A stretch of 64,000 nt of DNA from NCBI RefSeq assembly GCF_001280015.1, contig NZ_LGDV01000025.1, positions 1 to 64,000 on the forward strand, read 5' to 3'. The DNA comes from Streptomyces sp. MMG1121 (GTDB taxonomy: Bacteria > Actinomycetota > Actinomycetes > Streptomycetales > Streptomycetaceae). The translations under genes and the position numbers were made by a program. Under the pieces are notes generated by a model. It had not been told where the DNA came from. It saw nothing but the letters and a program-made list of their open reading frames with translations, and did not search any database. Shown here one piece after another: positions 9,455-18,691 of this stretch. Positions within the stretch are counted from its first letter, which is position 1. Each line of letters begins with the position of its first letter.

Positions 9455-10150
9455 ATGCCGGTAGCGATCATCACGGGGGCCTCGAAGGGGCTGGGACGGG
9501 CGCTCGCCGAGGCACTGGCCGCGCGCGGCTGGGATCTGGTGCTCGACGCGCGGGGCGCCGGGGCGCTGAAGGAGGCCGTGGAGGCGGTCGCCGGGCACGG
9601 TACGCGCGTGGAGGCTCTGCCCGGCGATGTCACGGACGCCGGGCACCGGGCCGCGCTGGTGGCGGCCGCGCGCCGGCTGGGCGGCGTCGATCTGCTGGTG
9701 AGCAATGCGAGCGCGCTGGGTGCCGAGCCGCTGGTACCGCTGGCCGAGCTGCCGCTGGAGGGGCTGCGGCGGGCGCTGGAGGTGAACGTGGTGGCCGCGC
9801 TGGGCCTGGTCCGCGAGGCGCTGTCGCCGCTGCGCGAGTCGCCGGCCGGGACGGTGATCGCGGTCAGCTCGGACGCGGCGGCCGAGGCGTACGGGACGTG
9901 GGGCGGCTACGGCGCCTCGAAGGCGGCCCTGGACCAGCTCGCGGCGGTGCTGGGCGTGGAGGAGCCGGGGCTGCGGGTGTGGGCGGTGGACCCCGGGGAC
10001 ATGGCGACGGACCTGTACACGGCGGCCGTACCCGACGACCACGATCCGCGTCAGGCGCCGGAGGCTGTCGTACCGGCGTTCCTGCGGCTGCTGGCGGAGC
10101 GGCCCGCCAGCGGGCGGTACGCGGCTCCGGCACTGCTGGAGGAGCGATGA
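9455..10150 (+). CDS. Short-chain dehydrogenase/reductase
   Basis: The 231-residue classical SDR has the cofactor-binding TGASKGLG motif at residues 7-14, a structural NAS variant (LVSNAS, normally NNAG), catalytic Ser in AVSSDA and the YGASK catalytic pair. Substrate unknown. The ATG at 9455 is used because GAGGGGACG precedes it, although the frame is open further upstream. Its stop overlaps the queA-like start by ATGA, so the two are translationally coupled. That pairing with a tRNA-modification-type enzyme is not explained by any pathway I know. Confidence 0.9.
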   Translation: MPVAIITGASKGLGRALAEALAARGWDLVLDARGAGALKEAVEAVAGHGTRVEALPGDVTDAGHRAALVAAARRLGGVDLLVSNASALGAEPLVPLAELPLEGLRRALEVNVVAALGLVREALSPLRESPAGTVIAVSSDAAAEAYGTWGGYGASKAALDQLAAVLGVEEPGLRVWAVDPGDMATDLYTAAVPDDHDPRQAPEAVVPAFLRLLAERPASGRYAAPALLEER

Positions 10151-11232
10151 GGACCCCCGTGCGCGTACCGGAGGAGCTGGCCGCGCGGGTGCCGGCCGAG
10201 CAGCGGGGGCCGGGGCTGGACCGGGACGCCGTACGGCTGCTGGTCTCGCGCGGTACGGAGGTGACGCATCACGCCTTCCGTGCGCTGCCGCGGCTGCTGC
10301 GGGCCGGGGACCTGCTGGTGGTGAACACCTCGCCCACGCGGGCCGCCGCGGTGAACGGGCGGGTCGGGTACGCGCGCGTGGTGGTGCATTTCTCCACGCT
10401 CGGCGACGACGGCCGGTGGGCGGTCGAGCTGCGGGAACCGGACGGACGGGGCACCACACGCGCGCGTACGGGTACATATGCGGGAACAGGGGTGTCGCTG
10501 CCGGGCGGGACGCGACTGGTCCTCGAGGAGCCCCTGAGCGAGCGCGGGGAGCGGCTGTGGTGGGCGCGGGCCGCCGGGGCGGACGTGACGGAGGTGCTGC
10601 GGGAGCACGGGCGGCCGATCCGTTACTCCTATACGGAGCGGGACCAGCCGCTGTCGGCGTACCAGACGGTGTTCGCGCTGCCGTCGGCGGACGGGCAGGC
10701 CAGTGCGGAGATGCCGAGTGCGGCGCGGCCGTTCACCACGCGGCTGGTGGCGGAGCTGGTGAGCCGGGGGGTGCAGTTCGCGCCGGTCACGCTGCACACG
10801 GGGGTGGCGTCGGCGGAGGCGCACGAGCCGCCGTATCCGGAGCGGTTCGTGGTGCCGGAGGCTTCCGCGCGGCTGATCAACGCGGTGCGGGCCGGTGACG
10901 GGCAGGTGATCGCGGTGGGCACGACCGCCGTGCGGGCCGTGGAGTCGGCGGCGGGGCCGGGCGGGGTGGTGCGGGCGGCCGAGGGGTGGACGGACCTGGT
11001 CGTCACGCCGGAACGCGGAGTGCGGGTGGTGGACGGGCTGCTGACCGGGCTGCACGAGCCGCAGGCCTCGCATCTGCTGATGCTGGAGGCGATCGCGGGG
11101 CGGGCCGCGGTCGACCGCGCGTACGAGGAGGCACTGCGTGGGCTCTACCTGTGGCACGAGTTCGGCGACACGCACCTCATCCTCCGGGAGGAGAACCCTC
11201 ACACAGAGCGTTGCGATGGCAACTCCTGGTGA
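10147..11232 (+). CDS. queA: S-adenosylmethionine:tRNA ribosyltransferase-isomerase (QueA) homologue
   Basis: The 361-residue protein belongs to the QueA family, which transfers and isomerises the ribosyl part of SAM onto 7-aminomethyl-7-deazaguanine in tRNA to make epoxyqueuosine. Recognisable segments are GDLLVVNTSPTRAA near the N-terminus, the SYTERDQPLSAYQTVFA region, the PFTTRL and FAPVTLHTG blocks and a C-terminal ASHLLMLEAI. The ATG at 10147 overlaps the SDR stop. The family call is firm. Whether it makes queuosine here is uncertain, because no other queuosine gene is in the window and actinobacterial members may act on other substrates. Confidence 0.82.
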   Translation: MRTPVRVPEELAARVPAEQRGPGLDRDAVRLLVSRGTEVTHHAFRALPRLLRAGDLLVVNTSPTRAAAVNGRVGYARVVVHFSTLGDDGRWAVELREPDGRGTTRARTGTYAGTGVSLPGGTRLVLEEPLSERGERLWWARAAGADVTEVLREHGRPIRYSYTERDQPLSAYQTVFALPSADGQASAEMPSAARPFTTRLVAELVSRGVQFAPVTLHTGVASAEAHEPPYPERFVVPEASARLINAVRAGDGQVIAVGTTAVRAVESAAGPGGVVRAAEGWTDLVVTPERGVRVVDGLLTGLHEPQASHLLMLEAIAGRAAVDRAYEEALRGLYLWHEFGDTHLILREENPHTERCDGNSW

Positions 11233-11315
11233 AACCGTTACGTCACCGATGTGAGCCCGCACATAGGGTCCACATCACGTACGAACGGACATAGGAGATA
11301 AAGCTTCCCCACATG

Positions 11316-11345
11316 AACGGGACAGACGGTCTAGTCTGTCCCGTT
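11316..11345 (+). terminator. Terminator after the queA-like gene
   Basis: AACGGGACAGAC (11316-11327) pairs perfectly with GTCTGTCCCGTT (11334-11345) around a 6-base loop, followed by a short TT. It closes the SDR-queA operon and insulates the transglycosylase promoter. Confidence 0.85.
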
Positions 11346-11389
11346 TTGCCCTTACCCGATCCACTACCGGGGATCGTAGGTCACACCTT

Positions 11390-11530
11390 TGCCTGGGCAT
11401 TTTGCGCCAGCTAAGAATGGCTCCCGTCGCTCAGCGCCGTGGGTTTCCGCCCCGCAGCGTTCGTGCGGGAGGAGCGATTCCCCCGGCGGACGCAGGAGCG
11501 ACCTCCGCGCTAACGAGAGGTCCAGCAGCC
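11390..11530 (+). promoter_or_regulatory. Structured 5' leader of the transglycosylase gene (possible riboswitch)
   Basis: The leader between the upstream terminator and the ATG is rich in alternative pairings. CCCGCA/TGCGGG forms a hairpin around 11453-11471. GGAG (11495-11498) can pair with CTCC (11503-11506). In competition, GACCTC (11500-11505) can pair with GAGGTC (11517-11522), which would bury the GAGAGG ribosome site. Lytic-enzyme genes in Streptomyces are known to carry c-di-AMP (ydaO) riboswitches in this position, but the canonical ydaO core is not clearly recognisable here. The function is a guess. Confidence 0.3.
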
Positions 11531-12256
11531 ATGCCCAAGAACATCCTCGGCCGAGTTCATAGTCGTGCCCTGACCAAGCAGGGCAAGATCGCCGTCGCCG
11601 GTGCCGTCGCTCTCGGCACGGCCGCCCTGGCCTTCTCGGCCGCCCCCGGCAACGCCGGGACCGTCACCACCGGTGCCACGGCCACGACCGCCCAGGTCGC
11701 GAGCAGCGCGCCGCTGAAGAACGTCAAGGGCACGGTCACCGACCAGCTCGCCACCGACACGGTCAAGCTCGACGCCCTCGCCGCGAAGAAGAAGGCCGCC
11801 GACGAGGCCGCGGCGAAGAAGGCCGCCGACGAGGCCGCCGCGAAGAAGGCCGCCCAGCAGCGCACCGCGGACGAGGCCGCGAGCCGCTCCGCGCAGCGCC
11901 CGCAGATGGAGACGGTCGCCGCCACGACGACGTACGCGAACAACCTCGACGGCTGGATCCGCGAGGCCCTGAGCATCATGCAGGCCAAGGGCATCCCCGG
12001 CTCCTACAACGGCCTGCACCGCAACATCATGCGCGAGTCCTCGGGCAACCCGATGGCCATCAACAACTGGGACATCAACGCCATCAACGGCATCCCGTCC
12101 AAGGGCCTGCTGCAGGTGATCCAGCCCACCTTCAACACCTACCACGTGTCCGGCACGTCGTGGAACATCTACGACCCGGTCGCCAACATCACCGCCGCCG
12201 CCAACTACGCGGCGCACCGCTACGGCTCGATGGACAACGTCAACAGCGCGTACTGA
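11531..12256 (+). CDS. Secreted lytic transglycosylase (SLT domain)
   Basis: The 241-residue protein has an N-terminal basic region plus hydrophobic segment (about 18-40, ending near AAPGNA) acting as a signal peptide or anchor. A repetitive alanine/lysine coiled region follows (AADEAAAKK units, about 82-118), then a C-terminal SLT domain. The presumed catalytic Glu169 lies in IMRESSGNP, and the SKGLLQVIQPTF motif (190-201) is typical of peptidoglycan-cleaving transglycosylases. It should act in the cell wall during growth or germination. The ATG at 11531 lies just after a GAGAGG site that could be sequestered in the leader. Confidence 0.9.
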   Translation: MPKNILGRVHSRALTKQGKIAVAGAVALGTAALAFSAAPGNAGTVTTGATATTAQVASSAPLKNVKGTVTDQLATDTVKLDALAAKKKAADEAAAKKAADEAAAKKAAQQRTADEAASRSAQRPQMETVAATTTYANNLDGWIREALSIMQAKGIPGSYNGLHRNIMRESSGNPMAINNWDINAINGIPSKGLLQVIQPTFNTYHVSGTSWNIYDPVANITAAANYAAHRYGSMDNVNSAY

Positions 12257-12284
12257 GGCCTGGCGCGGACCTCAGCGACGTGAC

Positions 12285-12326
12285 GCCGAAGGGCGGCACC
12301 CCGGAAACGGGGTGCCGCCCTTCGGC
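12285..12326. terminator. Strong bidirectional terminator hairpin
   Basis: A perfect 19-bp stem (12285-12303 with 12308-12326) with a GAAA loop, followed by TTTC, lies between the convergent transglycosylase and FHA-ABC genes. Confidence 0.9.
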
Positions 12327-12345
12327 TTTCCTGCCGCGCGCGTGC

Positions 12346-14964
12346 CTACTTGCGCATGACCTCCGGCTCGTGGCGGCGCAGGAAGCGGGCCACGAAGAAG
12401 CCGCAGATCACGCCGAGCACGATCAGCGCGACCATGTCCAGGGTCCAGGCCCCGCCCGTGTGGTTCCACAGCGGGTCGGTGCTGCTCGGGTCGTCGGTGT
12501 TCGGCGCGATGTTGTTGAAGTCCAGCGTGGCACCGGCCGCGGCCACCGCCCAGCGCGACGGCATCAGATACGAGAACTCGTTGACACCGAGCGTGCCGTG
12601 CAGGGTGAACAGGCAGCCGGTGAACACGACCTGGATGATCGCGAACATCACCAGCAGCGGCATGGTCTTCTCGGCGGTCTTCACCAGCGAGGAGATCACC
12701 AGGCCGACCATCATCGAGGTGAAGCCCAGCGCCATGATCGGCAGGCACAGCTCGAGCAGCGTCGAGCCGCCGAGCACGACCCCCTGGTCCGGGATCTCCC
12801 GGCTGGAGAAGCCGATCACGCCGACCAGCAGGCCCTGGAGCACGGTCACGGCGCCGAGCACGACGACCTTGGACATCAGGTACGCCGACCGGGACAGACC
12901 CGTCGCGCGCTCCCGCTCGTAGATGACCCGTTCCTTGATCAGCTCACGGACCGAGTTCGCGGCGCCCGCGAAACACGCGCCGACGGCGAGGATCAGCAGC
13001 ACGGTGGTGGCCGTGCCGTTCGGGACGTGCGTGCCGGTGATCTTGTTGATCACCGGGTTCACCAGCAGGCCCCGCTTGTGGTCGATCAGGAGGCTGACCG
13101 AGCCGAGCACCGCCGGCAGGATCACCGTCAGCGCCAGGAAGCCCTTGTCGGAGACGATGACCGACACATAGCGCCGGATCAGGGTCATCAGCTGCGAGCC
13201 CCACGCCTGCGGCTTGGGCGGCTTGATGGCCTGCGGCGGAGGCATGTGTACGGACTGCGGGGCGACCGCGTCGATGTCCGCCGCGTACATCTGGTAGTGC
13301 TGCGAGCCCTTCCAGCGGTCCGCCCAGTCGTAGTCGCGGTAGTTCTCGAAGGCGGAGAAGACGTCGGCCCAGCTGTCGTAGCCGAAGAAGTTCAGCGCCT
13401 CCTCGGGCGGGCCGAAGTAGGCGACCGCACCGCCCGGCGCCATCACCAGCAGCTTGTCGCACAGCGCCAGCTCGGCCACCGAGTGGGTGACGACGAGGAC
13501 GGTGCGGCCGTCGTCGGCGAGGCCGCGCAGCAGCTGCATGACATCGCGGTCCATGCCCGGGTCGAGACCGGAGGTCGGCTCGTCCAGGAAGATCAGCGAC
13601 GGCTTGGTGAGCAGCTCCAGGGCCACCGAGACACGCTTGCGCTGGCCACCGGAGAGCGAGGTGACCTTCTTGTCCTTGTGGATGTCGAGCTTCAGCTCGC
13701 GCAGCACCTCGTCGATGCGGGCGTCGCGCTCCTGCCCGGTGGTGTCGGCCGGGAAGCGCAGCTTGGCCGCGTACTTCAGGGCCTTCTTGACGGTCAGCTC
13801 CTTGTGCAGGATGTCGTCCTGCGGGACCAGACCGATGCGCTGGCGCAGCTCGGCGAACTGCTTGTACAGGTTCCGGTTGTCGTACAGCACCTCGCCCTGG
13901 TTGGCGGGCCGGTAGCCGGTGAGCGCCTTGAGCAGGGTCGACTTGCCGGAGCCGGACGGGCCGATGACCGCGACCAGCGACTTCTCCGGGACGCCGAAGG
14001 AGACGTCCTTCAGGATCTGCTTGCCGCCGTCGACCGTGACGGTCAGATGGCGCGCGGAGAAGGAGACCTCACCGGTGTCGACGAACTCCTCGAGGCGGTC
14101 GCCGACGATCCGGAAGGTGGAGTGGCCGACGCCGACGATGTCGCTCGGGCCGAGCAGCACCGAGCCGCCCTTGGCGATCGGCTGGCCGTTGACGTAGGTG
14201 CCGTTGTGCGATCCCAGGTCACGGATCTCGAAGCGGCCGTCGGGCGTCGAGTGGAACTCGGCGTGGTGCCGGGAGACCTGGAGGTCGGAGACGACCAGCT
14301 CGTTCTCCAGGGCACGGCCGATGCGCATCACGCGGCCGATGGAGAACTGGTGGAACGTGGTCGGGCTCCGGTCGCCGTGGACCGGCGGTGCCCCCGCGCC
14401 ACCACCGGGCGTCTGCGCGTGCTGATCGGCGGGCCCTACCTGCTGCTGCGGGAACGCCGACGCCTGCGCCGGCTGCTGCTGCCACCCGGCGTGCTGTGCC
14501 TGCTGCGGTACCGGTGCCTGCTGTACCGGTGCCTGCTGGGCCATGGCCTGCTGCGGTACCGGCGCCTGCTGGGCCCAGCCCGGAGCCCCGGCGCCCTGCG
14601 CGGCGTACGGCGCGGACTGCTGCTGGGCGGCCGCGGCACCGGACAGATTCAGCCGCGGCCCGTCGGTCGCGTTACCGAGATGCAGCGCCGTACCCGGGCC
14701 GATCTCCGTGTGCTCGATCCGCCGCCCCTGCACGAATGTGCCGTTGGTGCTGCCGTGGTCGTCGATGACCCAACTGCGGCCGTCGAAGCTGATCGTGGCA
14801 TGCCGCCAGGACACCCTGGCGTCGTCGAAGACGATGTCACCCTGCGGATCGCGGCCGAGGGTGTAGGGCCTGGACGGGTCCAACGTCCAGGTCCGTCCGT
14901 TTGATTCCAGTACGAGTTCAGGCACTCCATAGCCCCACTGAGTTGTCCCCCGAGTTACCCCCAT
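12346..14964 (-). CDS. Double-FHA-domain ABC transporter (ATPase-permease fusion)
   Basis: The protein of about 872 residues carries, in order: an FHA domain (about 15-95, with DDARVSWRHA and GSTNGTFV), a long Gln/Pro/Ala linker, and a second FHA domain (about 205-285, with VSRHHAEF and GSHNGTYVNG). These are followed by an ABC ATPase (Walker A GPSGSGKS near 335, LSGGQRKR, Walker B LIFLDEPTSG) and an ABC-2 permease with about six membrane segments in the last 280 residues. FHA domains bind phosphothreonine, so control by Ser/Thr kinases is likely. Substrate unknown. Start uncertain: ATG at 14964 is used, but GTG at 14925 or ATG at 14991 is possible. Confidence 0.88.
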   Translation of the reverse strand: MGVTRGTTQWGYGVPELVLESNGRTWTLDPSRPYTLGRDPQGDIVFDDARVSWRHATISFDGRSWVIDDHGSTNGTFVQGRRIEHTEIGPGTALHLGNATDGPRLNLSGAAAAQQQSAPYAAQGAGAPGWAQQAPVPQQAMAQQAPVQQAPVPQQAQHAGWQQQPAQASAFPQQQVGPADQHAQTPGGGAGAPPVHGDRSPTTFHQFSIGRVMRIGRALENELVVSDLQVSRHHAEFHSTPDGRFEIRDLGSHNGTYVNGQPIAKGGSVLLGPSDIVGVGHSTFRIVGDRLEEFVDTGEVSFSARHLTVTVDGGKQILKDVSFGVPEKSLVAVIGPSGSGKSTLLKALTGYRPANQGEVLYDNRNLYKQFAELRQRIGLVPQDDILHKELTVKKALKYAAKLRFPADTTGQERDARIDEVLRELKLDIHKDKKVTSLSGGQRKRVSVALELLTKPSLIFLDEPTSGLDPGMDRDVMQLLRGLADDGRTVLVVTHSVAELALCDKLLVMAPGGAVAYFGPPEEALNFFGYDSWADVFSAFENYRDYDWADRWKGSQHYQMYAADIDAVAPQSVHMPPPQAIKPPKPQAWGSQLMTLIRRYVSVIVSDKGFLALTVILPAVLGSVSLLIDHKRGLLVNPVINKITGTHVPNGTATTVLLILAVGACFAGAANSVRELIKERVIYERERATGLSRSAYLMSKVVVLGAVTVLQGLLVGVIGFSSREIPDQGVVLGGSTLLELCLPIMALGFTSMMVGLVISSLVKTAEKTMPLLVMFAIIQVVFTGCLFTLHGTLGVNEFSYLMPSRWAVAAAGATLDFNNIAPNTDDPSSTDPLWNHTGGAWTLDMVALIVLGVICGFFVARFLRRHEPEVMRK

Positions 14965-15181
14965 CGCAGGGAGTCTAGGGATGTCGAACATCGTGGGGAA
15001 CTATTTCAGGCTCCGCCCCCTGACCGAAACCCGGGCCTTGCCACGGGTGCGCCCGTGCGCTCCAACTCGCGCCGTTGACGGGGTTGAAACCCGGCCGGAG
15101 AGTGGTAATCCCGGCGAGGGGGACAAGCGCGGCCGCGCCACGGGCCGGTGGGATCCGCCATGAGGCGATCGGGGGTCTGCC

Positions 15182-17257
15182 ATGCGTTCTGCCCTGCGTA
15201 CCGGGACCGCGCGGCGTGCCGGGAGGGTGCCCTGGACGGACGTCCTGGTGTCCGCGATCGCCGCGGTGAGCTGGGCGTTGATCGGGATGGCTGGTACGGC
15301 CGCGCTCGGTCTGCATCTGCTCCAGGCGGACACGGCGGGTGCGCTGGGCCCCATGACGGCGGCCGTCGTGGCGCTCGGGGCGGGTGGTTCGGTCGTACCG
15401 TCGGGCGATGTATCCGCTTTCGGACTGAAAGGCGCCGAGGCGCACACCGCCATCGAGATCACGCCACTCGGGGTGAGCCTGGTCGGGGCGCTGCTGCTGT
15501 CGTGGTTCTTCCTACGGTCCCTGCGCACGGCCGGAGTTGTGATCGCACCCGCCGAACTGCTCACGCGCGCGGGCACCGTGGTCGCCTTCTTCGTGGCGAT
15601 GCTCGGCGGTCTCGCCTGGGCCGGGCACGACGTCGTCACCATCGACGGCGACTCGCTCGGCGTGGACGAACTCCCGGGCTCGGGCGGCAAGACCGGCGGG
15701 CTCAGCATTCCCGGACTGGGGGACGTGGGCGGACCGCTGCCGCACCGGATCGGCGCCCTGATCCACGCCAAGGCCGGCGTCGGCTTCACCGTGGACACCC
15801 CGGCCACGGTGCTGGGCGGCCTCGGCTGGTGCGCCGGGGTCCTGCTGATCGCCCTGCTGGCCGCCCGCCGCGCTCCGCTGCCGCCGGGCTGGTCCGCCCT
15901 GCACCGGGTGGTACGGCCGGCCGTCTCGGCGCTCGTCGCCGTACTGCTGCTGGCCGTCGCGGCCGGGCTCGCCGCGGCGGCGTACGCGGCGGTCGGCGAC
16001 GACCATCCGCGGCGGATCGCCGGCGCGGCCCTGCTCGGCGCCGCGAACGGCGTCTGGCTCGGCCTGCCCCTCGGTCTGTTCGTCCCCTGGGACGGCCACG
16101 CCACGGGGCTGCTGCGCACGTTCCTCCCCCACCCCCTCGACCAGCTCCTCGGCAGCGGGTCCGACCAGCCCGTGACGCTGGACCGGCTGGCGGCCCTGGA
16201 CGGCCGGGTGTGGCTGCTGGCGGTGGCGTCCGGGCTGGCGATGCTGCTGGCCGGGGTGCTGACGGCGGTCCGCACCCCGGTGGCAGGGCAGCCCGGCACC
16301 GTCCTCACCCTGGCCGCCCGCTGCGCACTGCGCCTCGGCATCGCGACCGCCCTCGCCCTCCCCCTGCTCGCCTGGCTGACGGACGTCTCCGTGACCGCGT
16401 CCCTGTCCGTGCTCGGCTTCGACGCCTTCGGCGCGGGCATCACCCTGCACGGCCACCTCGCCGCCGCCCTCCTGCTGGGGGCCGGATGGGGCGCGGGCGC
16501 GGGGGCGGCGGGAGCACTGCTGGCCTGGGCCACTGGGGCGGCGGGATCCCAAGCGGTATGGGCGGCTCGGGGGGCCACGGGGGTTGCGGGGGTCAGCTGG
16601 GACGGCGGGGACAGCGCGGGTGCCGGGAGCGGCGATGCGGATGGGGGCGGATATTCCGGGTACGGCGGCCGGATCGGGGGTTCGCCGCCCGGTAGCGGGT
16701 CGGAGGGTTCGCCGCCCGGCAGCGGGTACGGGGGTTCACCGCCCCGCAGCGGGTCGGAGAGTTCGCCATCCGGCAGCGGCTACGAGGGTTCACCGCCCGG
16801 CAGCGGGTACGGGGGTTCACCGCCCCGCAGCGGGTCGGAGAGTTCGCCGCCCGGCAGTGGCTACGGGGGTTCGCCGCCCGGCAGCGGGTCGGAGGGTTCG
16901 CCGTCCGGCAGTGGCTACGGCGAAGGGGCCGATTCCCCGGGATACGGCGAAGGCGCCGGGCCGTACGTGCCGGGCGTGCCGTACCGGCCGCCGAACCCCG
17001 GCACGAACCCTTACCTCCAGGTACCGGAAGAGCCGCGTGAGGAGCCTGAGGACGCGCGGCCGCCGGGGGCCCGGGACGACGTGTACGGCGCCCCGACCGT
17101 CGCCGGGCCGCTCGACCCCGCTCCCCCACGCCCTCGGCGCCGTCCCGCGCCCCGGCCGGACGACCGCTCGCCGGGGCCGGACCGCTCCGCATGGCCGCCA
17201 CCACCGCCACCACCACCGCCGCCTCCACCCCCGGGGAAGCCGAAACGCCGAGGGTGA
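15182..17257 (+). CDS. Polytopic membrane protein with repeat-rich, proline-rich cytosolic tail
   Basis: This 691-residue protein has about eight hydrophobic segments in its first 440 residues. Then comes a glycine/serine-rich tail containing nine near-perfect 9-residue repeats of the pattern GSPPGSGYG, a YVPGVPYRPPNPG stretch, and a run of 13 prolines just before the basic end GKPKRRG. I recognise no catalytic domain; it resembles streptomycete integral membrane proteins annotated only as hypothetical. The long low-complexity tail may mediate protein interactions or phase separation at the membrane, which is speculation. The ATG at 15182 has a GGGGG stretch upstream as a weak ribosome site. 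Confidence 0.8.
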   Translation: MRSALRTGTARRAGRVPWTDVLVSAIAAVSWALIGMAGTAALGLHLLQADTAGALGPMTAAVVALGAGGSVVPSGDVSAFGLKGAEAHTAIEITPLGVSLVGALLLSWFFLRSLRTAGVVIAPAELLTRAGTVVAFFVAMLGGLAWAGHDVVTIDGDSLGVDELPGSGGKTGGLSIPGLGDVGGPLPHRIGALIHAKAGVGFTVDTPATVLGGLGWCAGVLLIALLAARRAPLPPGWSALHRVVRPAVSALVAVLLLAVAAGLAAAAYAAVGDDHPRRIAGAALLGAANGVWLGLPLGLFVPWDGHATGLLRTFLPHPLDQLLGSGSDQPVTLDRLAALDGRVWLLAVASGLAMLLAGVLTAVRTPVAGQPGTVLTLAARCALRLGIATALALPLLAWLTDVSVTASLSVLGFDAFGAGITLHGHLAAALLLGAGWGAGAGAAGALLAWATGAAGSQAVWAARGATGVAGVSWDGGDSAGAGSGDADGGGYSGYGGRIGGSPPGSGSEGSPPGSGYGGSPPRSGSESSPSGSGYEGSPPGSGYGGSPPRSGSESSPPGSGYGGSPPGSGSEGSPSGSGYGEGADSPGYGEGAGPYVPGVPYRPPNPGTNPYLQVPEEPREEPEDARPPGARDDVYGAPTVAGPLDPAPPRPRRRPAPRPDDRSPGPDRSAWPPPPPPPPPPPPPGKPKRRG
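16679..16921 (+). repeat. Nine tandem 27-bp coding repeats
   Basis: Nine in-frame 27-bp units (9 residues each) run without interruption. They alternate between SGSE, SGYG and PRSG variants in a higher-order pattern suggestive of duplication of 2-3 unit blocks. Such arrays usually vary in copy number between strains. Confidence 0.9.
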
Positions 17258-17381
17258 CCCTCGCCCCCGACCGTCTTCCGACAGCAAGATCCCTGACACC
17301 GGTCCGCCATCCATTGTTCCGTGTCCGTCAGGCGGACCTCGGCGGCGGAAGGCACTGGGTGCCGGATACGGTGGTGACACC

Positions 17382-18605
17382 ATGAGCGCTTCGCAGACTC
17401 CCGTCTCACAGACCCCCGAGGCCCCCACTCTCCTCGTCAAGATCTTCGGCAAGGACAGGCCGGGCATCACGGCGGGGCTCTTCGACACCCTCGCCGCCTA
17501 CCTCGTCGACGTGGTCGACATCGAGCAGGTCGTCACCCGGGGCCGCCTGGTGCTGTGTGTGCTGGTGACGCAGCCGCCGGCCGGTCTGGAGGGCGACCTG
17601 CGGGCCACCGTGCACAGCTGGGCCGAGTCGATGAAGATGCAGGCGGAGATCATCTCGGGGCACGGCGACAACCGGCCGCGCGGTCTCGGGCGTTCCCTGG
17701 TGACCGTTCTCGGCCATCCGCTCACCGCCGAGTCGACGGCCGCGGTGGCCGCCCGGATCGCGAAGGCCGGCGGCAACATCGACCGTATCTTCCGGCTCGC
17801 CAAGTACCCGGTGACGGCAGTGGAGTTCGCCATCTCCGGCGTGGAGACCGAGGTGCTGCGCACGGCCCTGGCCTCCGACGCGGGGGCACTGGGTGTCGAC
17901 ATCGCGGTCGTCTCGGCGGGCCTGCACCGGCGCGCTCAGCGGCTGGTCGTCATGGACGTGGACTCCACCCTGATCCAGGACGAGGTCATCGAACTCTTCG
18001 CCGCGCATGCCGGCTGCGAGGACGAGGTCGCCGAGGTGACGGCGGCGGCGATGCGCGGCGAGCTGGACTTCGAGCAGTCGCTGCACGCGCGCGTGGCGCT
18101 GCTGAGGGGACTGGACGCCTCCGTGGTGGAGAAGGTGCGCAACGAGGTCCGGCTGACGCCGGGCGCGCGCACCCTGATCCGCACGCTGAAACGACTCGGC
18201 TACCAGGTCGGGGTCGTCTCTGGCGGCTTCACCCAGGTCACGGACGATCTGAAGGAGCGGCTGGGCCTGGACTTCGCGCAGGCCAACACGCTGGAGATCG
18301 TCGACGGGAAGCTCACCGGCCGGGTCGTCGGCGAGATCGTGGACCGGGCGGGCAAGGCGCGGCTGCTGCGCCGGTTCGCCGCGGAGGCCGGGGTGCCGCT
18401 GGTGCAGACGGTGGCGATCGGCGACGGCGCCAACGACCTGGACATGCTGAACGCGGCCGGTCTGGGCGTCGCCTTCAACGCCAAGCCGGTGGTCCGCGAG
18501 GCGGCGCACACGGCGGTGAACTTCCCCTTCCTCGACACCGTGCTCTATCTGCTGGGCGTCACCCGCGAAGAGGTCGAGGCGGCGGACACGCACGACGAGG
18601 GCTGA
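17382..18605 (+). CDS. serB: Phosphoserine phosphatase SerB with N-terminal ACT-like domains
   Basis: The 407-residue enzyme makes L-serine from phosphoserine in the last step of the phosphorylated serine pathway. Two ACT-like regulatory segments (about 15-90 and 103-175) precede a HAD-type catalytic domain with the DVDSTL motif (nucleophile Asp192, acid Asp194), SGGF (motif II Ser), and GDGANDLDML (motif III). The ACT domains suggest feedback by serine, as known for mycobacterial SerB2. The ATG at 17382 follows GGTGGTG. It is 124 bases beyond the membrane protein gene and ends before a convergent terminator. Confidence 0.94.
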   Translation: MSASQTPVSQTPEAPTLLVKIFGKDRPGITAGLFDTLAAYLVDVVDIEQVVTRGRLVLCVLVTQPPAGLEGDLRATVHSWAESMKMQAEIISGHGDNRPRGLGRSLVTVLGHPLTAESTAAVAARIAKAGGNIDRIFRLAKYPVTAVEFAISGVETEVLRTALASDAGALGVDIAVVSAGLHRRAQRLVVMDVDSTLIQDEVIELFAAHAGCEDEVAEVTAAAMRGELDFEQSLHARVALLRGLDASVVEKVRNEVRLTPGARTLIRTLKRLGYQVGVVSGGFTQVTDDLKERLGLDFAQANTLEIVDGKLTGRVVGEIVDRAGKARLLRRFAAEAGVPLVQTVAIGDGANDLDMLNAAGLGVAFNAKPVVREAAHTAVNFPFLDTVLYLLGVTREEVEAADTHDEG

Positions 18606-18641
18606 GCCGCTCCGCCCGGCCCGGACACCGGCCCGGACACG

Positions 18642-18682
18642 AGAGGGCCCGGTGCCGCGCCTGCGGGATGCCGGGCCCCTCT
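18642..18682. terminator. Bidirectional hairpin between serB and the SixA-like gene
   Basis: AGAGGGCCCGG (from 18642) pairs with CCGGGCCCCTCT (18671-18682), with further GC pairs inside the loop, between convergent genes. Confidence 0.8.
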
Positions 18683-18691
18683 TCCGGTCCG

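Noticed and set aside
12160..14904. Long plus-strand open frame antisense to the FHA-ABC gene
   Set aside because: It is a shadow frame created by high GC3 on the opposite strand. The minus-strand product has clear FHA, ATPase and permease domains and this one has none.
16679..16921. Regular repeats that might be a CRISPR array
   Set aside because: Units are contiguous, in frame and without spacers. They encode a protein repeat.
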